Part shown: piece after piece, positions 1-12,086 of the stretch
Layout: the number at the start of each line of letters is the position of its first letter
Position numbering within the stretch: the stretch's first letter is position 1
Notes under the pieces: generated by a model
Told to the model about the DNA's origin: nothing
The model's input: only the letters and a program-made list of their open reading frames with translations
Database searches by the model: none
Origin: Geodermatophilaceae bacterium URHA0031
GTDB lineage: Bacteria > Actinomycetota > Actinomycetes > Mycobacteriales > Geodermatophilaceae
NCBI GenBank assembly: GCA_000620205.1
Contig: JHVP01000001.1
Coordinates: 310,001-374,000 of the forward strand
Direction: 5' to 3'
DNA: 64,000 nt
Program-made: the position numbers and the translations under genes

Positions 1-60
1 GACGTCCGTCGAGTGACCGCGCCACGGCCGGGCGGTGCGTGCCCTGGCTGAGGGAGGGCG

Positions 61-3000
61 ATGAGCGGCAACCCGATCGAGCGGCGCCTCCGGGGGTGGC
101 TCGATGCCTGGCCGGTCTACCGGCAGCTGACCGGACCCGACCGGCTGGGCCGTGGCGCCGCGGCCCAGTCCCCGCGGTCGGCGGCCCTGCGGCCTCACAC
201 CGACACACCCGGGCCACCCGCGCGGTCGGTCTGCCCCTACTGCGCCGTCGGCTGCGCCCAACTCGTCTACGCCGACGCCGGGCGCGCCGTGCAGATCGAG
301 GGCGACCCGGACTCCCCGGTCTCCCGCGGACGGCTCTGCCCCAAGGGCTCGGCCAGCCTCCAACTGGTCACTGGACCGCAGCGCGAGCAGGAGGTCCGCT
401 ACCGGGCGCCCTACGCCACCGAGTGGGCCGACCTGCCGCTGGACACCGCGATGGACATGATCGCCGACCGGGTGCTCGACGCCCGGCGCCGCGGCTGGCA
501 GGACACCGATGACCAGGGCAACGTGCTGCGCCGCACGACGGGCCTCGCCGGACTCGGCGGCGCGACGACCGACAACGAGGAGAACTACCTCTTCAAGAAG
601 CTCTGGACGGCGCTGGGAGCGGTGCAGATCGAGAACCAGGCCCGCATATAGCACTCCGCGACCGTCCCCGGTCTGGGGACGACGTTCGGGCGGGGCGGCG
701 CCACCGACTACCTGCAGGACCTGGTCAACACCGACTTCATCCTGATCATGGGCTCGAACATGGCCGAGGCGCACCCGGTCGGGTTCCAGTGGGTGATGGA
801 GGCCAAGAAGAACGGTGCCCGGGTGGTGCACGTCGACCCGCGGTTCACCCGGACCAGCGCACTCGCGGACCAGTACGTGCGGATCCGCGCCGGCACGGAC
901 ATCGCCTTCCTGGGCGGCGTGGTGCACCACGTGCTGAGCAACGACCTGGACTTCCGGGAGTACGTCGCGGCGTACACGAACGCCGCGTTCCTGGTCAACG
1001 AGGGGTTCGCCGACACCGAGGACCTCGACGGCCTGTTCAGCGGCTACGACCCCGCAACCGGCAGCTACGACACGACCACCTGGGACTACGAGGGCGCCAG
1101 CCAGCGGGTGACCGCCCCCATGGAGACCGGCATGGGCGGGCCGCCGATCGAGGGCGCGGCGGGCGGGATCGCCCAGGACCCCACACTGCAGCACCCCCGC
1201 TGTGTCTTCCAGGTGCTCAAGCGGCACTTCTCCCGGTACACCCCGGAGATGGTCGAGCGTGTGTGCGGCGTGCCCCGCGAGCAGTTCCTGCAGGTCTGCG
1301 ACGACTGGACGGCGAACTCCGGCCGGGAGCGCACCGCCGCGCTGATCTACAGCGTGGGCTGGACCCAGCACACCGTCGGCGCGCAGAACATCCGGGCCGG
1401 GGCGATCGTGCAGTTGCTCCTGGGCAACATCGGTCGGCCGGGCGGTGGCATCTACGCACTCCGTGGGCACGCCAACATCCAGGGCTCGACCGACATACCC
1501 ACGCTGTTCGACCTGCTGCCCGGCTACCTCCCCATGCCGCGGGCCGGGCAGGCCGACCTGACCGCCTACCTCGACCGCGTGCGCGCTCGGAACCAGAAGG
1601 GCTACTGGGAGGAGGCGGACGCCTACCTGGTCTCGCTGCTGAAGGAGTACTTCGGCGACGCCGCGACAGCTGACAACGACTTCGGCTTCGGCTGGCTGCC
1701 ACGGATCAACGGCGATCACGGCACCTACCGGACGACCATGGACATGATCGACGGCCGGGTCTTCGGCTACCTCGTCATGGGGCAGAACCCGGCCGTCGGG
1801 TCGGCGAACGGCCGGCTGCAGCGCCTGGCCCTGGCCAACCTGGACTGGCTCGTCGTCCGCGACCTCACGATGATCGAGACCGCCAGCTTCTGGAAGGACG
1901 CCCCGGAGGTCGAGACCGGGGAGATCGCACCGGAGCGGTGCCGCACGGAGGTGTTCTTCCTGCCTGCGGCCGCGCACACCGAGAAGGCGGGCAGCTTCAC
2001 CCAGACGCAGCGGATGGTGCAGTGGCGCGAGAAGGGCGCCGAACCGGTCGGCGACCAGCGCTCAGACCTGTGGTTCTTCCACCAACTCTGGCGCCGGGTC
2101 CGGGAACGGGTGGCCGACTCGACCGACCCGCGCGACGAGCCCCTGCAGCGGCTGGCCTGGGACTACCGGACGGAGGGTGACGAACCCGATCCGCAGGACG
2201 TCCTGCGGCGGATCAACGGCATCGACCTGACCACCGGCCGGACGGTCGACGGCTTCACCGACCTGCGGTCCGACGGCACCACCGCCTGCGGCTGCTGGCA
2301 GTACTCCGGGGTGTACAAGGACGAGGTCAACCAGGCCGCCCGGCGCAAGCCGCACGACCAGCAGGGCCCGTACGACCCGGAGTGGGGCTGGACCTGGCCG
2401 GCCAACCGCCGGCTGTTGTACAACCGCGCCTCGGCCGACCTCGACGGACGGCCCTGGAGCGAGCGCAAGGAGCTGGTCTGGTGGGACCCCGACCAGGGGC
2501 GGTGGACCGGGCACGACGTCCCGGACTTCCCGCTGACCACGCCGCCGGGCTTCGACCCGCCGGCGGACGCCCGCGGGCCCGCCGCGCTGCGCGGCGATGA
2601 CCCGTTCACCATGCAGGCAGACGGCAAGGGCTGGCTGTTCGCGCCCACGGGGGTCGTCGACGGGCCGCTGCCGACCCACTACGAGCCGCACGAGTCCCCG
2701 GTCCGCAACCCGCTCTACCGCCAGCAGAGCAACCCCACCCGCCGCGTCTACCCCCGGCCGGAGAACCCGTACGACCCCTCGCCACCCGAGGGGGACCCCG
2801 ACGTCTTCCCGTTCGTGCTCACCGCGTCCCGGCTCACCGAGCACCACACCGCCGGGGGCATGAGCCGCCAGCTGCCCCACCTCGCCGAGCTGCAGCCCGA
2901 GCTCACCGTCGAGGTCTCGCCCGAGCTGGCCAGGCTCCGGGGCCTGACCCACCTGGGCTGGGCGCACGTCGTCACCGCCCGGGCCGCGGTCGAGGCCCGG

Positions 3001-3330
3001 GTGTACGTGACCGACCGGATGGCCCCGCTGCGGCTCGACGGTCAGGTCGTCCACCAGGTCTGGATGCCCTTCCACTGGGGCCCGACCGGGTTGGTGACCG
3101 GCGACTCGTTCAACGACCTGCTCGGGGTCGTCGCGGACGCCAACGTGCTGATCCAGGAGAGCAAGGTCGCCACCTGCGACGTCCGGCCCGGTCGCCGCCC
3201 GCGCGGCGCCGAGCTGACCGCGTTCCTGGAGCGGTTGCGCAGCCGGGCCGGGATCACCTCCGCCACCGGGACGACGCTGCTCACGGCCGGCCGCTCCCCC
3301 ACGAACCCGCCCCCCAGGGAGGCACCGTGA
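61..3330 (+). CDS. fdoG: Formate dehydrogenase catalytic (alpha) subunit, FdnG/FdoG type, with UAG-encoded selenocysteine
   Basis: Molybdopterin enzyme oxidising formate to CO2 and passing electrons to the beta subunit. Read through the TAG at 649-651 it is 1089 residues. The N-terminal [4Fe-4S] ligands are C58, C61, C65 and C93. The stretch NQARI-(TAG)-HSATV aligns with NQARV-U-HGPTV of E. coli FdnG, so codon 197 is the selenocysteine site. The frame is open from 652 to 3328 and keeps FdnG landmarks such as AEAHPVGF, GWTQHTVGAQNIR and NRASAD. There is no twin-arginine signal peptide, unlike E. coli FdnG, so a cytoplasmic catalytic side is inferred. Start ATG 61 follows GAGGGAGGG. An AUA codon, rare in such DNA, precedes the TAG. 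The stop overlaps the next GTG. Automatic annotation would split this gene into 61-651 and 748-3330. A nonsense mutation is the alternative reading, but everything downstream is conserved. Bases 1-60 hold no gene that can be called. Confidence 0.93.
649..695 (+). promoter_or_regulatory. UAG selenocysteine codon and SECIS-like element
   Basis: Seen: after the TAG (649-651), 663-669 pairs with 675-681 in seven continuous base pairs closed by the loop GGTCT (670-674). A lower helix of six pairs is possible between 654-659 and 690-695. Counting the codon's first base as 1, the loop begins at 22 and a U lies at 17. These are the positions of the GGUCU loop and the bulged U in the E. coli fdhF SECIS, the SelB-binding hairpin. 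Here U17 can pair with A31, so the bulge is not certain. Inference: the hairpin recruits SelB with a UAG-reading tRNA-Sec. Confidence 0.85.
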
Positions 3331-4343
3331 CCGCCACGGACCGGACACCCCCACCGCCGGTCGACCTCGCCCGCCGGAACGGGTACTTCGACCCGCCCCC
3401 GCGCATGGGGTTCTTCACCGACACGTCGGTGTGCATCGGGTGCAAGGCGTGCGAGGTGGCCTGCAAGGAGTGGAACCACGTCCCGGAGGACGGCCTGGAC
3501 CTGCTGGGCATGTCGATGGACAACACCGGGATGCTCGGCGCGAACTCGTGGCGGCACGTCGCCTTCGTGGAGCAGCGGCGGCCGGGCACGGCGGGACCGG
3601 AGGAGCAGACCCTCGCGGTGGAGGCCCGGCTGCGCGCTGCTCCCCGCGGCGGCTCGGAGCTGGGCACCACACCGCTGCCCACCGCACCGGGTGGTGCCGT
3701 CGCGGACCTGGGCATGCCGACCGTCGGCCGTCCCGGGGACGGGACCGGGGCGGAGACGCGGACCGACTTCCGCTGGCTGATGGAGTCCGACGTCTGCAAG
3801 CACTGCACCGAGGCCGGCTGCCTCGACGTCTGCCCCACCGGTGCCCTGTTCCGCACCGAGTTCGGCACCGTGGTCGTCCAGCAGGACATCTGCAACGGCT
3901 GCGGGTACTGCGTCAGCGGGTGCCCGTACGGGGTGATCGACCGGCGCCCGCACGACGGCCGGGCGCAGAAGTGCACGCTCTGCTACGACCGGCTCAAGGG
4001 CGGCCTGACCCCTGCCTGCGCCAAGGCCTGCCCGACCGAGTCGATCCAGTTCGGCCCGCTCGACGAGCTCCGGGAGCGCGCCGACCGGCGGCTGGCCGAG
4101 CTGCACGGGCAGGGCGTCGCGGAGGCAGAGCTGTACGGCCGCGACCCGGACGACGGGGTCGGCGGCCACGGCTCCCTGTTCCTGCTGCTGGACGTGCCGG
4201 AGGTGTACGGGCTGCCGCCCGCGCCGGTGGTCCCCACCCGCTCCGCACCGCAGATCTGGCGGCGGGTCGGTGCGGCGGCCGCGGCGTTCGCCCTGGCCGG
4301 CATCGGCGCGTTCGCCTCCGCCGCGTTCGGCGACCACCCATGA
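3327..4343 (+). CDS. fdoH: Formate dehydrogenase iron-sulfur (beta) subunit
   Basis: Electron-transfer subunit of 338 residues carrying four ferredoxin-type cysteine groups: CIGCKACEVAC (C36-C46), CKHCTEAGCLDVC, CNGCGYCVSGC, and CTLC...CAKAC, enough for four [4Fe-4S] clusters. It would carry electrons from the catalytic subunit towards the membrane. A hydrophobic Ala-rich segment near the C-terminus (about residues 310-333) matches the single membrane anchor of FdnH/FdoH. A low-complexity insert of about 70 residues lies between the first two cysteine groups. Start GTG 3327 overlaps the alpha-subunit stop by four bases (GTGA), and its own stop overlaps the next ATG, so the three genes are translationally coupled. 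Confidence 0.95.
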   Translation: MTATDRTPPPPVDLARRNGYFDPPPRMGFFTDTSVCIGCKACEVACKEWNHVPEDGLDLLGMSMDNTGMLGANSWRHVAFVEQRRPGTAGPEEQTLAVEARLRAAPRGGSELGTTPLPTAPGGAVADLGMPTVGRPGDGTGAETRTDFRWLMESDVCKHCTEAGCLDVCPTGALFRTEFGTVVVQQDICNGCGYCVSGCPYGVIDRRPHDGRAQKCTLCYDRLKGGLTPACAKACPTESIQFGPLDELRERADRRLAELHGQGVAEAELYGRDPDDGVGGHGSLFLLLDVPEVYGLPPAPVVPTRSAPQIWRRVGAAAAAFALAGIGAFASAAFGDHP

Positions 4344-5317
4344 CCGGCGACCGGCCCCCGGGCCCCGACGCCCCCTCCTACTACGGCCGGCCGGTGCTCA
4401 AGACACCGGTGTGGGAGTGGAAGATCGCTGCCTACCTGTTCACCGGAGGGCTCGCCGCGGGCACGGCCGTGGTCGCCGCGGGCGCCGACCTGGTCCGCGC
4501 CCCGCGCCTGCGCCGGGGGTGCTGGCTCGGCTCCTTCGCAGCCCTGCTGGCCAGCGTTGGGCTGCTCGTCGGGGACCTCGGCCGGCCGGAGCGCTTCCAC
4601 CACATGCTGCGGGTGGCCAAGCCGACGTCGCCGATGAGCGTGGGCACCTGGATCCTGACCGCCTTCGGCCCGGGCGTGGGCGCCGCGGCGGTGTCGGAGC
4701 TGGTGCCGGCGCGCTGGCGGTCGTCGTGGCCGGCCCGGCTGCTCCGCGGCCTGGCCCGCGCGCTGGGCCTCGCGTCGGCCGCGACCGCCCCCGGGGTGGC
4801 CACCTACACCGCCGCCCTGCTCTCCCAGACGGCGGTCCCGGGCTGGCACGAGGTCCGGGAAGAGCTGCCGTTCCTGTTCGCCGGCTCGGCGGCGGCCAGC
4901 GGCGGTGGCTTCGGCATGCTGACCGCCCCGCCCGCCGAGGCGCGGCCCGCGCGGGTGTTCGCGGCGGCCGGGGCAGGCGGGGAGCTGCTGGCGTCCCGGC
5001 TGATGGAGCGCCGGATGGGCCTGATCCGGGAGGTCTACGAGCACGGGACCGTGGCTCGCCGCCGACGGGCGTCCGAAGTGCTCACCGCCGCGGGGCTGGC
5101 CGGCACCGTCCTGCTCGCGGGGCGCAGCCGGGCCGGTGCAGCCGCCTCCGGGATCGCCCTGCTGACCGGGAGTGCGCTCCAGCGGTTCGGGGTCTTCGAG
5201 GCGGGCGTCGAGTCCACCAGGGACCCGCGGTACACCGTGGTGCCGCAGCGCGAGCGGCTCGACGCCGCCCGGCGCGGGTCCGCCGTCGGGGACGACGTCG
5301 GCCGCCCGGCGCGCTGA
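4340..5317 (+). CDS. nrfD: NrfD/PsrC-type membrane subunit of the formate dehydrogenase
   Basis: Polytopic membrane protein of 325 residues with about eight hydrophobic segments. It resembles the NrfD/PsrC quinone-reactive subunits (GGLAAGT near residue 37, GDLGRPERFHHMLRV near 80). Such subunits hand electrons from an iron-sulfur protein to the quinone pool and carry no haem, unlike the cytochrome b gamma subunit FdnI. So this complex pairs an FdnG-like catalytic subunit with an NrfD-like anchor. The chosen start ATG 4340 overlaps the beta-subunit stop (ATGA); upstream codons in this frame are only an extension through fdoH. No FdhD or FdhE gene follows. Confidence 0.9.
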   Translation: MTGDRPPGPDAPSYYGRPVLKTPVWEWKIAAYLFTGGLAAGTAVVAAGADLVRAPRLRRGCWLGSFAALLASVGLLVGDLGRPERFHHMLRVAKPTSPMSVGTWILTAFGPGVGAAAVSELVPARWRSSWPARLLRGLARALGLASAATAPGVATYTAALLSQTAVPGWHEVREELPFLFAGSAAASGGGFGMLTAPPAEARPARVFAAAGAGGELLASRLMERRMGLIREVYEHGTVARRRRASEVLTAAGLAGTVLLAGRSRAGAAASGIALLTGSALQRFGVFEAGVESTRDPRYTVVPQRERLDAARRGSAVGDDVGRPAR

Positions 5318-5373
5318 GCGCTGCCCGCCACCCCTGGGTCCCCGGCGAGCTCGCTCGACGGTGCCGCTCGCAC

Positions 5374-5391
5374 ATCGGCAGGTCTGCCGAT
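5374..5391. promoter_or_regulatory. 18-bp dyad operator candidate, copy 1
   Basis: ATCGGCAGGTCTGCCGAT is a perfect inverted repeat (8-bp arms, 2-bp centre) ending 113 bases before the GTG at 5505. It is the best copy of a motif found eight times between 5.3 and 28.8 kb. Confidence 0.7.
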
Positions 5392-5504
5392 GGCCATCTC
5401 CGCGGACGTCGGTCATGTTGGGAGCACCCGGACGGGACCGGACGAGTCCGGTCCGTGCAGCCAGGTCGTGGACGCAGGCATCGGACGAGCCAGATGGAGG
5501 AGCC

Positions 5505-5723
5505 GTGAGCGGGTCAGAGCTCGAGGAGACCGGGACCGGGGACGCCGCCAAGCGCATCGGTCAGGCGCCGACCACCACGGACGTGACCGACCCGGAACGG
5601 TCGTCCCGGAACACCGCCGCGGGCTCCGGTTCCGAGCCGGGCGAGGGTCCCGTCCAGCCGGACGCCGACGAGGGAGTGGACCCCTCGGCCAGCATCGAAC
5701 CCCACAACGAGGGGCTCGTCTGA
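5505..5723 (+). CDS. Small acidic hydrophilic protein, function unknown
   Basis: A 72-residue protein rich in Glu, Asp, Gly, Ser and Pro, with no cysteine and no hydrophobic segment, so probably soluble and disordered. I do not recognise a family. Support for translation is a strong GGAGGAG (5496-5502) just before GTG 5505 and a dyad operator candidate at 5374-5391. It lies between the formate dehydrogenase operon and the convergent Clp gene. Small hydrophilic proteins of this composition are often stress-induced in desiccation-tolerant bacteria, but that is only an analogy. Confidence 0.65.
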   Translation: MSGSELEETGTGDAAKRIGQAPTTTDVTDPERSSRNTAAGSGSEPGEGPVQPDADEGVDPSASIEPHNEGLV

Positions 5724-5760
5724 CCGTGACGACGAGCCCGACGGGCACGCGACCTCTCGG

Positions 5761-8283
<2,523 letters not shown>

Positions 8284-8347
8284 CGCTCGTCCCTCCGCGG
8301 AGTGGAGTGGTCCCTCCTCTCCCTACCCGCCCCGGACGCGGATCTCC

Positions 8348-8365
8348 ATCGGTCATCCTGCCGAG
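8348..8365. promoter_or_regulatory. 18-bp dyad operator candidate, copy 2
   Basis: ATCGGTCATCCTGCCGAG matches the 13264 copy at 15 of 18 positions. It lies in the divergent spacer, 65 bases before the ClpC-like start and 130 before the DUF2254 gene. Confidence 0.5.
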
Positions 8366-8494
8366 GCGGCCGTCCCGGGGCGCAGGGTGAGATGAGGGAG
8401 GTCGGTCCCTCGCTCGCCACCGGCCACGGCGGAGAACACGCCCTCGCGATCCCACCGGCCGGCCCGCCGGTGACGAGCCCCTGGAGTCGCACCC

Positions 8495-9853
8495 ATGCGC
8501 CTCACCCGCTTCCTGCACGCCCTGCGGACCAGCCTGTGGCTGATCCCCCTGCTGTGCGTGCTCGCCGGCGTGCTGGTCGTCCTCGGCACGCTCTGGCTGG
8601 ATCGCCGCTCGGGCTACACCCTCGTCCCGCAGAGCGTGACCGGGACACCCACTGACGCGCAGACGACGCTGTCGCTCTTCGCGACCGCGATGGCCTCGCT
8701 GACCAGCCTCGTGCTCACCGTGACGCTGGTGGTGGTGCAGCTGGCGATGGGCCAGTTCTCCCCGCGGATCGTGGGCGCGCTGCTGTCCGACCGGTTCAGC
8801 CAGCTGGCCATCGGCCTGTTCGGCGCGACGTTCGTCGTCGCCGTCCTCACCCTCCGGGAAATCCGCGGTTCGGACACCGGCACCGTTCCCGGCGTGTCGG
8901 TGCTGCTGAGCCATCTGCTGATGGTGGCCAGCCTCGTGACGCTGATCCTCTTCGTGCACCACGCCGGGCAGACGATGCGGGCGACGGGCCTGATCGACCT
9001 GGTCGGCGACCGCACCCGCGACCTCATCGCGTCGTCCCTCCCCGCCGCGCCCGGACCGGTCAGCGGCCCGGACGCCGATCCAGACGTGATCCCGGCGCGG
9101 GAGCCCGGCAGCGTCGTCCTGGTCGACCGGGCCGGTCTGGTCGCCGCCGCGCGACGCGCGGACTGCGTCCTCGAACTGGTGCCCGTCATCGGCGACTTCG
9201 TGCCCGGCGGGGCACCACTGCTCCGCGTGCACCCCGGCCCCCGGCAGGCGGCGGACGTCGTGGAGGCGGGCGAGCGGCTGCGGGCCGAGGACGTCTCACG
9301 GCTGGTCCTGGTCGGCCCCGAGCGGGTGCACGGGGAGGACGTCTCCTACGGGCTGCGCAAGCTGGTCGACATCGCGGAACGGTCGATCGCCCAGCCGTTC
9401 GACGACCCGACGACGACCCTGCAGGCGCTGCACCGGCTGCACGACCTGCTGCGCCAGCTCGCCGTGCGCCCGCTCACCGCGGGCGAGCACCGGGACTCCG
9501 ACGGCGTGGTCCGGCTGGTCGAGCGCACGCTGTCCTGGGAGGGCTACGTGCGGCTGGCCTTCGACGAGATCAGGCTCGCCGGCGTGGCCTCGCCGCAGGT
9601 GACCCGCCGGTTGTGCGCAGCGCTGCAGGACCTCAAGCGCGTCGCCCCGCCCGATCGCCAGGCCCCGCTCGACCGCCAGCTGCGGCTGCTGACCGCCGCC
9701 GTGCACCGGGCCTACGAGGACGAGGAGGACGTCGTCGCCGCGCTGACGCCCGACACCGAGGGCATCGGGTCCGGAGCCGACGTCACCACCGCGGTGTCCC
9801 TGGACAGCAGCAGGAGCGACGGCGTCCGGCCCGGAGCGAGCGTGCCGGGGTAG
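8495..9853 (+). CDS. DUF2254 family membrane protein
   Basis: A 452-residue protein of the DUF2254 family, whose function is not established. The N-terminal 160 residues hold four hydrophobic helices (about 15-37, 60-85, 105-125, 135-155), including the family-typical run LTVTLVVVQLAMGQFSPR. The remaining two thirds are hydrophilic and predicted cytoplasmic. Start ATG 8495 gives a short positive N-terminus before the first helix. It is divergent from the ClpC-like gene and shares a 211-bp spacer with it. It ends in TAG, so TAG still works as an ordinary stop in this genome. Confidence 0.85.
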   Translation: MRLTRFLHALRTSLWLIPLLCVLAGVLVVLGTLWLDRRSGYTLVPQSVTGTPTDAQTTLSLFATAMASLTSLVLTVTLVVVQLAMGQFSPRIVGALLSDRFSQLAIGLFGATFVVAVLTLREIRGSDTGTVPGVSVLLSHLLMVASLVTLILFVHHAGQTMRATGLIDLVGDRTRDLIASSLPAAPGPVSGPDADPDVIPAREPGSVVLVDRAGLVAAARRADCVLELVPVIGDFVPGGAPLLRVHPGPRQAADVVEAGERLRAEDVSRLVLVGPERVHGEDVSYGLRKLVDIAERSIAQPFDDPTTTLQALHRLHDLLRQLAVRPLTAGEHRDSDGVVRLVERTLSWEGYVRLAFDEIRLAGVASPQVTRRLCAALQDLKRVAPPDRQAPLDRQLRLLTAAVHRAYEDEEDVVAALTPDTEGIGSGADVTTAVSLDSSRSDGVRPGASVPG

Positions 9854-9884
9854 CGGGACCCCCGGGTCGGCGGGCCCGGCGCGC

Positions 9885-12086
9885 TCACCGCTCCGGCGAC
9901 GACGACCGGCGCGGGACCCGCCCCACGCTGGGGTGCACGCCGAGCCGCCAGCGGTAGGACGCCTCGGTGGGGATGGTCAGGGGCAGGTGCTCGGGCGCGG
10001 ACGGCCGGGCGAGCAGGTACCCGCTGGCGGAGTCCACCCCGAGGGCGCTGAGCGCGGTCAGCTGCGCCAGGGTCTCGACCCCCTCCGCGATGACGTGCGC
10101 GCCGATGGCCCGCGCCAACGTCACGATGCCGGCCACCAACGCCTCGCCGCGCGCCGTCCCGAGGTCGTGGACGAAGGACTTGTCCACCTTGATGACGTCG
10201 ACGGGGAACTCGCCCAGGCGGGCCAGCGAGCTGTACCCGGTGCCGAAGTCGTCGATGGCGATGGCCACCTCCAGGTCGTGGATCCGTTCCAGCACCTCCC
10301 CCACGCGGGAGCCGTCGGCGAGCGCCGACTCGGTCACCTCGACCCCGAGGCGGTGCGCCGGCAGCCCGGCCCGGTCCAGCTGGGCAGCCAGCCGGGCCGG
10401 GAACCCGTGGTCGGCCAGCTGCTGGGGGGACACGTTGACCCACACCCGGAACTCCGGCAGGTGCGCCCACCGGCCCGCCTGCTCGATGGCCCGGGCCAGG
10501 ACCAGCTCGCCGATGGGGTGGATGAGCCCCGTCTCCTCGGCGACCGGGATGAAGTCGACCGGCCCGACGAGGCCACGGTCGGGATGCCGCCAGCGGACCA
10601 GTGCCTCCACGTGGCAGATCCGCTCGACCCGGAGGTCGAAGGCCGGCTGGTACTCCAGGAACAGCTCGTCCCGGTCCAGCGCGGTGCGCAGGTCGCTCTC
10701 GAGCTCGACGCGGCGCACCGACTCCACGTGCATCTGCTCGTCGAACCAGACGGCCCGTTCCCGTCCGCCGTCCTTCGCGCGGTGGAGCGCCGCGTCGGCG
10801 CCCCGGAGCAGGATGCCGAGATCGGCCGGCCCGGTGGCCGTGGCCAGACCGACGCTGACGGTGACCAGGAGGCGTGCACCCACGTCGACCGGCTGGCGGC
10901 TGGCCTCGATGACCTGCTGGGCGAACCGGCCGACCTCCTCGGCCGAGCGGTCCACGAGGACCACCACGAACTCGTCGCCGCCGAAGCGGGCCACCGGATC
11001 GGCCGGACCTGCCAGCGCGGTAAGACGCCGCCCGAACTCGCTCAGCAGCCGGTCCCCGACACCGTGCCCGAGGCTGTCGTTGACCAGCGTGAACCGGTCC
11101 AGGTCGATGAAGGCGACGGTGAGGCGGGCCTCCGGCCGTCCGGCGAGGACCCGGTCCACCTCCTGCAGCAGCCCGGCGCGGCTCAGCAGGCCGGTCAGCT
11201 CGTCGTGCGTGGCTATGCGGGCCAGGTCGCGCCGCGCCCGTTCAGCGGCCGCGCGGGCCGCCCGCTCCGCGGTCAGCAGCCGTTCCCGCTCCTGCTGCGT
11301 CGCCCGCCGATCGGAGACGTCCCGGAAGTGGATGGCGATCCCGCCCCGGCGCAGGGCGTGCACGCGGGCCTCGCACCACAGGTCCGCCTCGTCGTAGTGC
11401 GCCTCCAGCGTGGCGGTTCGTCCGGTGCGCGCGACCTGGCGGTAGGTCGACTCGAACGCGGTGCCGAGCAGCTCGGGGAACCGGTCCCAGATGTCCTCGC
11501 CGACGACCTCGTCGCGGCAGACGCCCAGCCGGGCCTCGGCCTGCGCGTTGATGTAGCTCATCCGCCAGTCGGCGTCCACGCCGATGTACATGTCGCTGAT
11601 GGACTCCAGGTCGTCGACGACCTCGGCCGCCGTCCGGGTGCCCGGCTCCGCCCGCGCCGCCTCGGCCTCCGCCGTGCTCACGTCCCGGAAGGACACGTAG
11701 CCCCGTGGGCAGTCCCCGTCGGGGAAGGTGCCGGTGGTGACCTCGGCCGGGAACGTGGACCCGTCGCTCCGGCGCAGCCGGAACACCCCGCGGAAGGCGC
11801 CCTCCCGGGCCTGGGTCTCGCGCGCCTCCCTCCACCGTCGGTCACGCCGGCCGACGATCCCGTCCGCGCCGAGCTCGATCAGCTCGTGCTCCGTCCGGCC
11901 GAGCAGCTGGCAGGCCCGCGCGTTCGCACCGAGGGTGCGCCCGTCGGCCGAGGTGATCAGGACTCCGTCGAGGCCGTGGACGAAGAGAGCCTCGTACACG
12001 CTGCTGCGCAGCGTCGAGGGAGCAGACTCGAGGATCACCTCGGCGTATCGGTCGATCGACGGTTCCGGTTGACCGTGTTCCGCCAT
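9885..12086 (-). CDS. PAS-PAS-GGDEF-EAL cyclic-di-GMP signalling protein
   Basis: A 733-residue protein with two PAS sensor regions (about 30-140 and 155-270), a GGDEF diguanylate cyclase domain (about 290-450; intact GGDEF at 369-373) and an EAL phosphodiesterase domain (about 470-715; EAL at 494-496, IDDFGTGYSS loop intact). Both active sites look usable, so it may make or degrade cyclic-di-GMP depending on its sensors. The inhibitory RxxD site normally just upstream of GGDEF is absent. There is no membrane segment, so it is probably cytosolic. Start ATG 12086 (MAEHGQPEPS) was chosen because the extension to 12410 is Pro/Arg-rich shadow sequence running into the LysR gene. Confidence 0.92.
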   Translation of the reverse strand: MAEHGQPEPSIDRYAEVILESAPSTLRSSVYEALFVHGLDGVLITSADGRTLGANARACQLLGRTEHELIELGADGIVGRRDRRWREARETQAREGAFRGVFRLRRSDGSTFPAEVTTGTFPDGDCPRGYVSFRDVSTAEAEAARAEPGTRTAAEVVDDLESISDMYIGVDADWRMSYINAQAEARLGVCRDEVVGEDIWDRFPELLGTAFESTYRQVARTGRTATLEAHYDEADLWCEARVHALRRGGIAIHFRDVSDRRATQQERERLLTAERAARAAAERARRDLARIATHDELTGLLSRAGLLQEVDRVLAGRPEARLTVAFIDLDRFTLVNDSLGHGVGDRLLSEFGRRLTALAGPADPVARFGGDEFVVVLVDRSAEEVGRFAQQVIEASRQPVDVGARLLVTVSVGLATATGPADLGILLRGADAALHRAKDGGRERAVWFDEQMHVESVRRVELESDLRTALDRDELFLEYQPAFDLRVERICHVEALVRWRHPDRGLVGPVDFIPVAEETGLIHPIGELVLARAIEQAGRWAHLPEFRVWVNVSPQQLADHGFPARLAAQLDRAGLPAHRLGVEVTESALADGSRVGEVLERIHDLEVAIAIDDFGTGYSSLARLGEFPVDVIKVDKSFVHDLGTARGEALVAGIVTLARAIGAHVIAEGVETLAQLTALSALGVDSASGYLLARPSAPEHLPLTIPTEASYRWRLGVHPSVGRVPRRSSSPER

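Noticed and set aside
1-60. Possible end of an upstream gene
   Set aside because: Only 60 bases are available; no frame gives a recognisable protein end.
2062-3354. Long minus-strand open frame of 430 codons opposite the formate dehydrogenase gene
   Set aside because: It lies antisense to a gene with clear protein similarity. High GC leaves long open frames on the other strand, and its translation is Gly/Arg/Pro-rich without a domain.
5374-5391. Reading the dyad as a transcription terminator of the formate dehydrogenase operon
   Set aside because: It recurs at fixed distances upstream of unrelated starts, including divergent ones, and has no U-tract.
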